Below, in pieces: positions 7,828 to 15,113 of a stretch of DNA of 47,154 bases; the stretch's first letter is position 1; each line of letters opens with the position of its first letter. The position numbers and the translations under genes were made by a program. Origin of the DNA: Clostridiales bacterium. Its GTDB lineage: Bacteria; Bacillota; Clostridia; Lachnospirales; WQUN01. Location of the stretch: positions 1 through 47,154 of the forward strand of contig JAISGK010000076.1 in the NCBI GenBank assembly GCA_031263155.1, given 5' to 3'. The notes beneath the pieces are model-generated. The model saw only the letters and a program-made list of their open reading frames with translations. It made no database searches and was not told the origin of the DNA.

Positions 7828-9642
7828 ATGCCGAGACAACCCATGAGCGGTGGGCCAGGCGGAAGAGGTTCGTTCGAACGCCCAAACGCCAAGACGAGTT
7901 TTTTATTAAAACGTTTGTCGGTCTATTTTATAGCATACAAATGGAGGCTTCTGCTTGCGATCACGCTCAGTTTGGGCGGCAACGCGCTCGCCCTGCTAGG
8001 GCCGCGACTGTCCGGCTACGCGATAGACGCGATAGAGCCTGGCCTGGGCAAGGTGGACTTTGACACCGTGTTTCACTACGCCTGGCTTATGATCATTTTT
8101 TACCTTGCCTCAAGCATGTTAAACTACGTCATGTCACTCGTTATGATTCGGCTGTCGCGCAACATAGTATATCAAATGAGAAAAGACATACATGGCCGCC
8201 TTATGCGCCTGCCCATTAAATTTTTTGACACCCATTCCATAGGCAATGTATTGAGCGTGTTATCATACGATATTGACACTATAGCCGCCTCACTGTCTAA
8301 CGACATTGTGCAGATGCTATCCAGCGTTATTACCGTTGTTGGATCGTTTGTGATGATGTTGAGCATTTCACCGCTTTTGCTGTTAATCTTCTCTATCACC
8401 ATTCCCGCGTTTATATTATTTACAAAGTATCGCAGCAACCGCGTGCGTAAGCTGTACCGGGCGCGATCAGAAAAGCTGGGTCTGCTCAATGGCTATTCGG
8501 AAGAGATGACCGGCGGCATAAAAACAATACGCGCCTACAATCGCGAAAAATATTTTATCGACCGCTTTCAGGCGCGCAATGTGGACGCGAGCCAAGCCAA
8601 CTACGAGGCGGAAAGTTTCTCCAGCGTGACCGGCCCGTCAGTCAACTTTATCAATAACCTGTCTTTGGCGTTAATCAGCGTATTCGGAGCCTTCTTTTAC
8701 ATGTCGGGCGGCATAGGTTTGGGCAGCGTATCGTCGTTCGTTCTCTATTCGCGTAAATTTTCGGGGCCCATTAACGAGTTCTCTAACTTTATAGGCGAAC
8801 TGCAATCCGCTCTGGCTGCGGCTGAACGCGTGTTTCGTTTGCTGGATGAACCGGCTGAACCCGATGACGCGCCAAACGCGGATACATTAACGAGCGTTAA
8901 AGGTCATGTAGCGCTGCGCAATGTCAGCTTTCACTACGCGCCAGACTCACCGATACTTAAAGAAATAGATCTGGAGGCTCACCCCGGTCAAATTATCGCC
9001 ATTGTTGGCCCTACCGGAGCGGGCAAGACGACGATCATTAATCTACTGATGCGATTTTATGATAAAACCTCCGGTTCCATCCGCATAGACGGCAAAGAAA
9101 TAAGCCTGTTAAAGCGCGCCAGCCTGCGGAGTTCGTTTTCGATGGTGCTGCAAGACACATGGCTGTTTAGCGGCACGATATATGACAACCTGGCCTATGG
9201 CAAAGAGGGTATAACACGAGAGGATGTATATAACGCGGCAAAAACCGTGCAGATGGATGGATATATCAACAGCCTACCCAAAGGTTATGACACTGTGCTG
9301 CAAGATGGCGGGGCCAGCATTTCCAAAGGTCAAAAGCAGCTGCTAACTATAGCAAGGGCGGTATTATTAGACGCGCCCATGCTGATACTGGATGAAGCGA
9401 CCTCTGACGTAGACACGCGCACAGAATTGCAAATTCAGGCCGCCATGCTTAGCCTGATGCGGGGGCGTACGTGTTTTGTGATAGCCCACAGACTTTCGAC
9501 CATTAAGAACGCCGACGCCATAGCCGTGCTGCGCGACGGACGTATCTGCGAGATTGGGACGCATGAGGAGCTTTTAGCAAAAAACGGGTATTACAGGGAG
9601 CTGTACTATGCCCAATTTGACGACAGTGTAACCATTGCTTGA
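7828..9642 (+). CDS. ABC exporter half-transporter, catalytic-site subunit (BmrD/TM288-like)
   Basis: 604 residues. A Gly/Arg-rich N-terminus (about 1-25) leads into an ABC exporter membrane domain (to about 330) and an ATPase. Walker A is GPTGAGKT (394-401), Walker B is LILDEATS with catalytic Glu 523, and the switch His 554 is present. The signature is changed to ISKGQKQ (498-504) instead of LSGGQ. This is complementary to the upstream subunit: its intact Walker residues pair with the upstream canonical signature, and its altered signature pairs with the upstream D/Q site. The two therefore predict one heterodimer with one working and one degenerate site. ATG 7828 follows a CAGGGGGGG ribosome binding site just downstream of repeat copy 2. 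Confidence 0.92.
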   Translation: MPRQPMSGGPGGRGSFERPNAKTSFLLKRLSVYFIAYKWRLLLAITLSLGGNALALLGPRLSGYAIDAIEPGLGKVDFDTVFHYAWLMIIFYLASSMLNYVMSLVMIRLSRNIVYQMRKDIHGRLMRLPIKFFDTHSIGNVLSVLSYDIDTIAASLSNDIVQMLSSVITVVGSFVMMLSISPLLLLIFSITIPAFILFTKYRSNRVRKLYRARSEKLGLLNGYSEEMTGGIKTIRAYNREKYFIDRFQARNVDASQANYEAESFSSVTGPSVNFINNLSLALISVFGAFFYMSGGIGLGSVSSFVLYSRKFSGPINEFSNFIGELQSALAAAERVFRLLDEPAEPDDAPNADTLTSVKGHVALRNVSFHYAPDSPILKEIDLEAHPGQIIAIVGPTGAGKTTIINLLMRFYDKTSGSIRIDGKEISLLKRASLRSSFSMVLQDTWLFSGTIYDNLAYGKEGITREDVYNAAKTVQMDGYINSLPKGYDTVLQDGGASISKGQKQLLTIARAVLLDAPMLILDEATSDVDTRTELQIQAAMLSLMRGRTCFVIAHRLSTIKNADAIAVLRDGRICEIGTHEELLAKNGYYRELYYAQFDDSVTIA

Positions 9643-9653
9643 CTCGCAAAAAA

Positions 9654-9678
9654 GGCCCCTCTAATATTTGGAGGCGCC
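9654..9678 (+). terminator. Weak hairpin terminator after the ABC exporter operon
   Basis: GGCCCCTC (9654-9661) and GAGGCGCC (9671-9678) pair with one mismatch, 11 bp after the stop codon. The downstream tract CTCTTCCCTTTCC is pyrimidine-rich but not a T-run. Confidence 0.35.
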
Positions 9679-9767
9679 GCTCTTCCCTTTCCTGTATTCC
9701 CCTACGCATAAAAACTCCTTACATAAGAAGTATATAGAAATGGGGGTATAAATTCGAGGGGGGATTT

Positions 9768-10889
9768 ATGATGTCAATAGAAAACGGGGACAGAAACAAT
9801 ATTTTCGATTTTATGTCCGCAATTGGTATAATCTTCGTTGTATTAGGCCATTATTATCAACCCAACTATCTATTCTATCCAGCTTACGCGTTTCATATGG
9901 CTCTATTTCTTTTTGTTTCAGGATATTTTTCAAAAATCGCGTCCGGGATCAAACAACAAGGCGTCATGATCCTTAAAAAAATCCGTACACAACTAATACC
10001 ATATTTTGCTTTAAATATACTTTTTGGACTAATAACCGTCTGCTTGGGTTATTATGAGATTCATTTAGGCAGTAAACTCAACTGGCAGTCAATGTTTATT
10101 ACGCCTTTTGGGCGCGGGGATCAATTCAGGCTCTATTTGGCCTCATGGTTCCTTATTACTCTATTTTTTATTAATGTGTTCGCTATCCTAATCTATACAG
10201 GGCATAAGAAGGTTGATATTGGCCTTGCCATATATTTCGCGATAATATCTTTAATCTTAATTACGAAGTATCTAAGACCGGAAGATTCCATTTTTTCAAT
10301 ATATTCAAATTTTGGGATTAGAGTGTTATTGGGGTTCCTCTTTTTCAGCGTAGGCCGAATGTTTCGTATGTTTGAGCCTGTATTGAGTAAGTTCCTTGTA
10401 AAGCCATACATGCTCATTGTTTTATTTTTATTGATCGATATCATACGAGCAAACATTGGTGATTTAACCTATAGCATATTATTTAGCGACCTGGGGCAGA
10501 CAAAAGGAATCTGGGTGGCCTTTGCTCACATTATTTCTACGTTATCCATAATATCCATTACTTATATTCTCGGCAACTACTTTTCATTATTATTAAAGAA
10601 TGAAGCCTTTATATATAAGATTGGAAGGAATTCTTTTGTAATTATGGTATGGCATTTTTCTATGTTTTGGATTATTAACTATATTTTTTATATATTTGGG
10701 TTTGTGAAATTTAGCGACTTATCCGATGTATACCTCAAAGTATATCCTGAAAAAACATGGATAATTTACACAACCATGGGGATTCTTGGCCCGATGGGGT
10801 TGGGATCGGCGTTTCGGCGTATTGCTGGTTGCCTATCCAGAAAGGTCTTGCCCCATACACTCAAAACGGTATTTTTAAAAAAGTTGTAA
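9768..10889 (+). CDS. Acyltransferase family 3 membrane protein
   Basis: 373 residues with about ten hydrophobic segments. The N-terminus reads FDFMSAIGIIFVVLGHYY, with the family's conserved His after helix one, and MALFLFVSGYF is the usual second motif. Proteins of this family O-acetylate or acylate sugars and cell-wall or exopolysaccharide units at the membrane. The gene is clearly more AT-rich than its neighbours, has a long GGGGGG-type ribosome binding site, and its last 29 bases overlap the 3' end of the convergent small gene at 10861. Composition and the awkward junction suggest it was gained. The substrate cannot be told from sequence. Confidence 0.8.
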   Translation: MMSIENGDRNNIFDFMSAIGIIFVVLGHYYQPNYLFYPAYAFHMALFLFVSGYFSKIASGIKQQGVMILKKIRTQLIPYFALNILFGLITVCLGYYEIHLGSKLNWQSMFITPFGRGDQFRLYLASWFLITLFFINVFAILIYTGHKKVDIGLAIYFAIISLILITKYLRPEDSIFSIYSNFGIRVLLGFLFFSVGRMFRMFEPVLSKFLVKPYMLIVLFLLIDIIRANIGDLTYSILFSDLGQTKGIWVAFAHIISTLSIISITYILGNYFSLLLKNEAFIYKIGRNSFVIMVWHFSMFWIINYIFYIFGFVKFSDLSDVYLKVYPEKTWIIYTTMGILGPMGLGSAFRRIAGCLSRKVLPHTLKTVFLKKL

Positions 10890-11070
10890 CATCCTTTATG
10901 ATGTGATCAAACACAAACTGCAATAAAAAATAGAGGCTGCCCACTATGCAGGCTATGTTGATAATCCTGATTTGGTATTTGCGCCCCTCGGTATCCAAAA
11001 AAGCCTCCAGAACAGTTTGTACGAGGCTTATAACAAATATCTGTCCAATAAGCGCCATAAATTCTTTCAT
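10861..11070 (-). CDS. Small membrane protein, function unknown
   Basis: 69 residues with two predicted membrane segments (about 3-20 and 35-55) joined by a charged loop (DTEGRKYQIR). The two-helix shape recalls small SpoIIIAC/SpoIIIAD-type proteins, but I do not see enough to assign it. ATG 11070 is preceded by AGGGGG, which lies inside the 3' arm of the hairpin at 11074-11113, so translation may be restrained by RNA structure. It lies downstream of the isocitrate dehydrogenase-like gene on the same strand, and its 3' end overlaps the acyltransferase. Confidence 0.6.
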   Translation of the reverse strand: MKEFMALIGQIFVISLVQTVLEAFLDTEGRKYQIRIINIACIVGSLYFLLQFVFDHIIKDVTTFLKIPF

Positions 11071-11073
11071 GCA

Positions 11074-11113
11074 AACGCCCCCTGTTGTATGTATATTCAC
11101 AACAGGGGGCGTT
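11074..11113 (-). promoter_or_regulatory. Perfect 15-bp hairpin covering a ribosome binding site
   Basis: Arms 11074-11088 and 11099-11113 are perfect inverted repeats (AACGCCCCCTGTTGT and its complement) around a 10-base AT-rich loop. On the minus strand it starts 7 bp after the isocitrate dehydrogenase stop, and its second arm contains the Shine-Dalgarno of the small gene starting at 11070. It may act as a terminator-like element, a translational lock, or both. Confidence 0.65.
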
Positions 11114-11120
11114 AATTACG

Positions 11121-12266
11121 TCACAGTTTAGAAATCACATATTCTGTCCATTCGGCGTTGGTAGCGCCATCAGAACGACCAGTTAGCCTTACCTTGCCTT
11201 CAGACTTACAAGCATCCAGCGCGGCTGATAACCTGGCGGATTCATCCGAGTACCCGATGTGATTAAGCAGCATAGCCGCCGCGCGCATTATACTGCTGGG
11301 ATCAGCGTATTGCGCGCGTCCCTCGGAGACCATGCGGGGCGCGCTGCCGTGTATGGCTTCGAACATGGCGTAACGATTGCCAATGTTCGCGCTGCCCGCC
11401 GTACCAACCCCGCCTTGAAATTCAGCCGCCTCGTCGGTGAGTATGTCGCCATACAAATTAGGAAGCGCCAGCACCTGAAAGTGCTTGCGGCGATTGGCGT
11501 CCAGCAGCTTTGCGGTCATAATGTCTATGTACCACTCATCCGCCGTGATGTCAGGGTAATCCTTGGCTATTTCACGAAACACGCGCAAAAATTTGCCATC
11601 CGTCGTTTTTATTACATTTGCTTTGGTAACGGCAGTGACGCGGGTTTTCCCGTTTGACTTGGCGTACTCGAACGCGGCGCGAACGATGCGTTGTGTGCCC
11701 TGTGTCGTCGTAATCGTAAAATCTACCGCAAGATCGTCGGTCACATCAAAACCTTTGCTGCCCACAGCGTAGGCGCCTTCGGTGTTTTCACGAAAAAAAG
11801 TCCAATCTATCCCTTCTTCAGGTACGCGGACAGGACGTATGTTAGCGAATAAGTCCAGAGATTTGCGCATTGCGACATTCGCACTTTCGATGTTTGGCCA
11901 CGGCGAACCGGATTCGGGCGTTGTGGTGGGCCCTTTTAAAATAACATGGCATTCCATAATAGCGTGAAGCACATCAGGCGGTATCGCGCAGCCAGCCGCC
12001 ACGCGGTTTTTTATAGTAAGCCCGTCTATCGGTTTAATCATAACCCGCCCAGAGGATATAGCGCCCGCAAGCAGAGATTCGATAAGCCGTTGGGCTTGAT
12101 ATGTAATGGCGGGGCCGATGCCATCGCCACTTGCCACACCGATAATTATTTTATCCAGCGCGGAAAAGTCTATCGCGGCTGCGTTTTGTTTCATACGTTC
12201 CACGCGTTCCAGCTGCTCAGTTAGCAGCGCCGCGAATTTTGTCTGTGACTGCGAGAGGTCTGTCAC
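11121..12266 (-). CDS. Isocitrate/isopropylmalate dehydrogenase family protein
   Basis: 381 residues from GTG 12266. NAD(P)-dependent decarboxylating dehydrogenase: GVASGDGIGPAI near the N-terminus, the substrate-phase motif with Ser and Arg (SPWPNIESANVAMRKSLDLFANIRPVR), FRENTEGAYAVGS, the nucleotide/metal region NLYGDILTDEAAEFQGG, and EAIHGSAP. The Ser-x-Asn-x-x-x-Arg pattern and the ENTEG loop favour isocitrate over isopropylmalate, and no leu genes are near. With an aconitase-type enzyme this would give 2-oxoglutarate for glutamate synthesis. GTG 12266 has GGGTGG seven bases upstream and fits usual family length. An alternative GTG 12308 overlaps the small ORF stop as GTGA. Confidence 0.85.
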   Translation of the reverse strand: MTDLSQSQTKFAALLTEQLERVERMKQNAAAIDFSALDKIIIGVASGDGIGPAITYQAQRLIESLLAGAISSGRVMIKPIDGLTIKNRVAAGCAIPPDVLHAIMECHVILKGPTTTPESGSPWPNIESANVAMRKSLDLFANIRPVRVPEEGIDWTFFRENTEGAYAVGSKGFDVTDDLAVDFTITTTQGTQRIVRAAFEYAKSNGKTRVTAVTKANVIKTTDGKFLRVFREIAKDYPDITADEWYIDIMTAKLLDANRRKHFQVLALPNLYGDILTDEAAEFQGGVGTAGSANIGNRYAMFEAIHGSAPRMVSEGRAQYADPSSIMRAAAMLLNHIGYSDESARLSAALDACKSEGKVRLTGRSDGATNAEWTEYVISKL

Positions 12267-12304
12267 TTTGGTACCACCCTTCTCTCTGTGTTTTTGATAA
12301 TATT

Positions 12305-12481
12305 TCACAATTTTTCTTTAACCGTTGTTTGGGTCCGTTTTTGGCTCTTTTCATTTTTGTTTAACAAAGTCTTTAATATATCCGGTGTTTGAATGTCTTC
12401 TTTAACTGGTATACTAGCTTTTTTGGGCGTGTAAAGCATTCGCCTTACACGGTTACGTAATCGAACCGTAGAAACGTTCAC
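12305..12481 (-). CDS. Small basic ORF upstream of the isocitrate dehydrogenase-like gene
   Basis: A 58-codon frame from GTG 12481 to TGA 12305, preceded by AAGGGGGGAAATT, one of the strongest ribosome binding sites in the window. The product is strongly basic with no membrane segment (N-terminus VNVSTVRLRNRVRRML; C-terminus rich in Lys, Gln and Thr). Its stop overlaps the upstream GTG of the dehydrogenase frame as GTGA, suggesting translational coupling. It lies between trmB and the dehydrogenase on the same strand. No family recognised; it could be a real small protein or a leader peptide. Confidence 0.5.
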   Translation of the reverse strand: MNVSTVRLRNRVRRMLYTPKKASIPVKEDIQTPDILKTLLNKNEKSQKRTQTTVKEKL

Positions 12482-12557
12482 AATTTCCCCCCTTATGATT
12501 GTACGAAATGTTAATGCCGTTTGTAAAGTTCGGGCGATTAGCCACCGCAGCCCGTCA

Positions 12558-13295
12558 CTAAGTTGCGTCTAGCGCAACTGTGCGTTTAACGCAACTGCGT
12601 TTATGCGGTCGAGCATAAGCCTCCAGCCTGAAAATGGGGCCAACCTCCGCGAATTTTTGCTCGTACTCTGTAATAAAACGCGGGTCTTGCTCCATCGCGC
12701 GCAGATCAAGTGACACATTCTTAATAAACCAGTCTTGCGCCGAAAACTGCTCTATGGAAAACTCAAATAATTCTCTGTTATCCGTTTTAAACATAATGGT
12801 GTTGATACCCAGCGTTTGGTACAAACTCAAAAAGCGTGCATGAGTCAATCTGCGCTTTTGCCATTTTTTCTTGTTGGGCCACGGATCGCAAAAATTAATA
12901 TAGAGCGTCGCTACCTCGCCGGGCGCGAACAAGTTTCCCAAATTTTCAACATTGCTTATAATATATGCAAGATTATGTTGTCCGGTGTTTGCATATTTAT
13001 CAAAGGCTTCTACCGTTTGTTCGCCTGGTTGAACAAATTCGGCGGAGCTTTCGCGCGCAAGTCTCGCGGCTTGCGCCAATACAGTCGGTGCGCGCTCCAA
13101 GCCAATAAAGTTTTCGTCAAAGGCTTGCGCCGCCGCCGCAATGAATCGCCCTTTACCGCAGCCTATTTCCAAATTTATGGGTTTATTGTTATTGAAATAT
13201 TCTGACCATTTTCCATGCCAATTTTCTGGCTCTTGTATTATAAACTCATTATGTTTAATCTCTTTGTCAGTCCAGCTTTTCTTCCGTGCTCGCAT
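12558..13295 (-). CDS. trmB: tRNA (guanine-N7-)-methyltransferase
   Basis: 245 residues from ATG 13295. Makes m7G46 in tRNA using S-adenosylmethionine. The N-terminus MRARKKSW matches the family start. Other features are the SAM motif LEIGCGKGRFI, FIGLERAPTVL, then YINFCDPWPNKKKWQKRRL, the TrmB signature, and FKTDNRELFEFS. The C-terminus carries a short basic tail (PHKRSCVKRTV) beyond the usual GPIFRLEA end. Two in-frame ATGs lie upstream (13307, 13322), but the family N-terminus supports 13295, with GGAGGAG about 12 bases before it. First in a minus-strand run with the small ORF and the dehydrogenase. Confidence 0.93.
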   Translation of the reverse strand: MRARKKSWTDKEIKHNEFIIQEPENWHGKWSEYFNNNKPINLEIGCGKGRFIAAAAQAFDENFIGLERAPTVLAQAARLARESSAEFVQPGEQTVEAFDKYANTGQHNLAYIISNVENLGNLFAPGEVATLYINFCDPWPNKKKWQKRRLTHARFLSLYQTLGINTIMFKTDNRELFEFSIEQFSAQDWFIKNVSLDLRAMEQDPRFITEYEQKFAEVGPIFRLEAYARPHKRSCVKRTVALDAT

Positions 13296-13490
13296 GTAAA
13301 CTAACATCTCCTCCAATATCATTGTATCATAGTCTCGCGCGCTCGAAAAGGGAGTTTTCAGGAAACATTGAGCGTTTTACAATTGACAGAATTTGCATTC
13401 ACTGCGTCATCCTATATTTTAGTATAATTATAATGTGATTAATAAAGTTTTAAGAATATTTCAATCTCGTTTCAAATTTCTTACTATTCA
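13296..13490. other. Spacer between trmB and repeat copy 3
   Basis: AT-rich from about 13410. A TTGACA occurs at 13383-13388 on the plus strand, and TATAAT-like sequences occur at 13423-13436, readable on both strands, but no -35/-10 pair has normal spacing. It probably holds the trmB promoter and, originally, the promoter of the VTC operon now separated from it by the repeat. Confidence 0.4.
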
Positions 13491-13712
13491 ACTCTAAGCG
13501 TGCGTTTTCACAAAAGGATTTTGCTTTCGTAGGGGTGCGCAGTGCGCGCCCGTGAGGTAGCCGGGCGATTGCCGAGGACTCACACCAATATCGAATAACG
13601 GGTGATTGCCGATAAGACGCGCGGGCGCGCACTGCGCGCCCCTACGAAGGCATACCCCGCTGACCGCTGCACACCCATATCAAATTTGGAAAACGCACGT
13701 TGAGAGTATTCA
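13486..13712. mobile_element. MITE-like element, copy 3, with 5-bp target duplication
   Basis: The element proper is 13491-13707 (217 bp). Its ends are 19-bp inverted repeats (ACTCTAAGCGTGCGTTTTC and the complement of GAAAACGCACGTTGAGAGT) with two mismatches. It is flanked by ATTCA on both sides (13486-13490 and 13708-13712), a perfect 5-bp target duplication. Inside are 26-bp inverted arms (13527-13552 and 13622-13647) with one mismatch that could form a large hairpin. There is no coding capacity. The right flank lies four bases before the Shine-Dalgarno of the VTC gene. Confidence 0.85.
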
Positions 13713-13732
13713 AGCTGGGGAGGCGATGATAA

Positions 13733-14407
13733 ATGTCAATTGCAAGAAACGAGTACAAGCACAACATAAACTGGTCAGACTACTTAATCTTGCGCTCGCG
13801 GCTCGCCGCCGCCATGAAACGTGACCCATATGCCTTTGACAATGGCTCGTACCGAATATTGAGCCTGTACTTCGATACACCGGCTGACAGGGCTTTGCGT
13901 CAAAAGATTAACGGAACGAACAGACGAGAAAAGTTTCGCTTACGAAGATACGTGGGCAGTGACTACATTAAACTGGAGAAAAAAAGCAAAGTTGGAGGCC
14001 TGTGCTACAAACAAAGTGTCGCGCTTACTTTAGATGAAACTTTGGCGCTCATACAAGGGCATACGTGGTGGATGGCAGTTGACAACCGAGAAATTGTCGT
14101 AGAACTGTACCATAAAATGAAATCGGTGTTAATGCAACCGAAAACCCTTGTAATGTATAGGCGCGAGCCGTTCGTAGCCGCAGCTGGAAACGTTCGCGTT
14201 ACGCTTGACAGCGATATTCGCACGGGGCTGTTCTCTACAGATTTTATGTCTGACAATGTGCCTACGGTAAAGGTTGGAGATCAGATTGCCGTGCTTGAAG
14301 TCAAGTACGACGCGTTTATTCCAGACTGGGTAAAGTCAATTTTGCAGATTGACAACCGCCGCGCGTCCGCCTTTTCCAAATACGCGCTGGCGCGTACATA
14401 TGGTTAA
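13733..14407 (+). CDS. VTC-domain polyphosphate polymerase-like protein
   Basis: 224 residues of the VTC/CYTH-like triphosphate tunnel fold. Visible are an N-terminal ExK pair (NEYKHNI), strand motifs YRILSLYFDT, REKFRLRRY, IKLEKKSK, VMYRREPF, RVTLDSDIRTG and VLEVKYDAFIPDWV, whose alternating charged residues would line the tunnel. Eukaryotic Vtc4 makes polyphosphate from ATP; the bacterial stand-alone form lacks the SPX domain and its product is not firmly known. ATG 13733 follows GGGGAGG at 13717. It is the first of three genes (VTC, DUF4956, CotH) in an association I recognise from many Clostridia. The MITE inserted just upstream may have altered its promoter. Confidence 0.82.
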   Translation: MSIARNEYKHNINWSDYLILRSRLAAAMKRDPYAFDNGSYRILSLYFDTPADRALRQKINGTNRREKFRLRRYVGSDYIKLEKKSKVGGLCYKQSVALTLDETLALIQGHTWWMAVDNREIVVELYHKMKSVLMQPKTLVMYRREPFVAAAGNVRVTLDSDIRTGLFSTDFMSDNVPTVKVGDQIAVLEVKYDAFIPDWVKSILQIDNRRASAFSKYALARTYG

Positions 14408-14439
14408 TTAATGTATATTAAAGAGGGGAGGGAATTTCA

Positions 14440-15108
14440 ATGACATTTAGTGATATCTTCAAGTCTAGTTTTATGGAAAATGTGTCGAGCGTGTCAATCT
14501 TTGACATGGTGATCGCCATCGCGCTGGCGTTTGGAATAGGCGTATTCATCTTCTTTGTATACAAAAAGACGTTTAAAGGCGTTATGTACAGTTCCAGTTT
14601 TGGTGTAACGCTAATCGCGCTCACGATGATCTCAACCCTTGTTATTCTTGCCGTTACCAGCAATGTCGTGCTTTCGCTCGGTATGGTTGGCGCGCTGTCT
14701 ATCGTTCGCTTTCGCACGGCTATTAAAGAACCGCTCGACATTGCGTTTCTGTTCTGGTCAATTGCGAGTGGCATAGTACTTGCGGCAGGAATGATACCTC
14801 TTGCGGTGTTAGGCAGCGTGGCTATAGGCGTCATTCTTATCGTATTCGTCAATAATAAATCCTACACAGACCCATACATAGTGGTAATCAATTGCCGCGA
14901 CGTCGATGAAGTCGCGATAACAACATCCTTGCGCGGCGCGGTGCGCAAATGCGTTACCAAAAGCAAGACCGTTATAGGAAATAATGTAGAATTGCATTTT
15001 GAAGTTCGTTTGGAAAACGATAACACCATGTTTATTAACAGGCTATCAAAGAAAGCAGGGGTTTCGAGCGCTGTGCTTATAAGTTATAACGGCGATTATA
15101 TGGGGTGA
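14440..15108 (+). CDS. DUF4956 membrane protein
   Basis: 222 residues. Four hydrophobic segments fill residues 15-145, followed by a soluble C-terminal domain of alternating strands and helices (about 150-222). SMVGALSIVRFRTAIKEPLD between helices three and four is the conserved family motif. Function unknown; the family regularly sits between VTC and CotH genes. It could supply a membrane partner for the polymerase or deliver its product. ATG 14440 follows GAGGGGAGGG. The next gene starts five bases after its stop. Confidence 0.82.
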   Translation: MTFSDIFKSSFMENVSSVSIFDMVIAIALAFGIGVFIFFVYKKTFKGVMYSSSFGVTLIALTMISTLVILAVTSNVVLSLGMVGALSIVRFRTAIKEPLDIAFLFWSIASGIVLAAGMIPLAVLGSVAIGVILIVFVNNKSYTDPYIVVINCRDVDEVAITTSLRGAVRKCVTKSKTVIGNNVELHFEVRLENDNTMFINRLSKKAGVSSAVLISYNGDYMG

Positions 15109-15113
15109 CATAA

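Noticed and set aside
10861-11070. SpoIIIAC or SpoIIIAD assignment for the small membrane protein
   Set aside because: The two-helix layout is similar, but no specific motif and no spoIIIA neighbours support it.
12309-12557. T-box or other leader RNA upstream of the dehydrogenase
   Set aside because: No T-box TGGNACCGCG-like sequence or terminator hairpin; the stretch is better explained by the 58-codon ORF.
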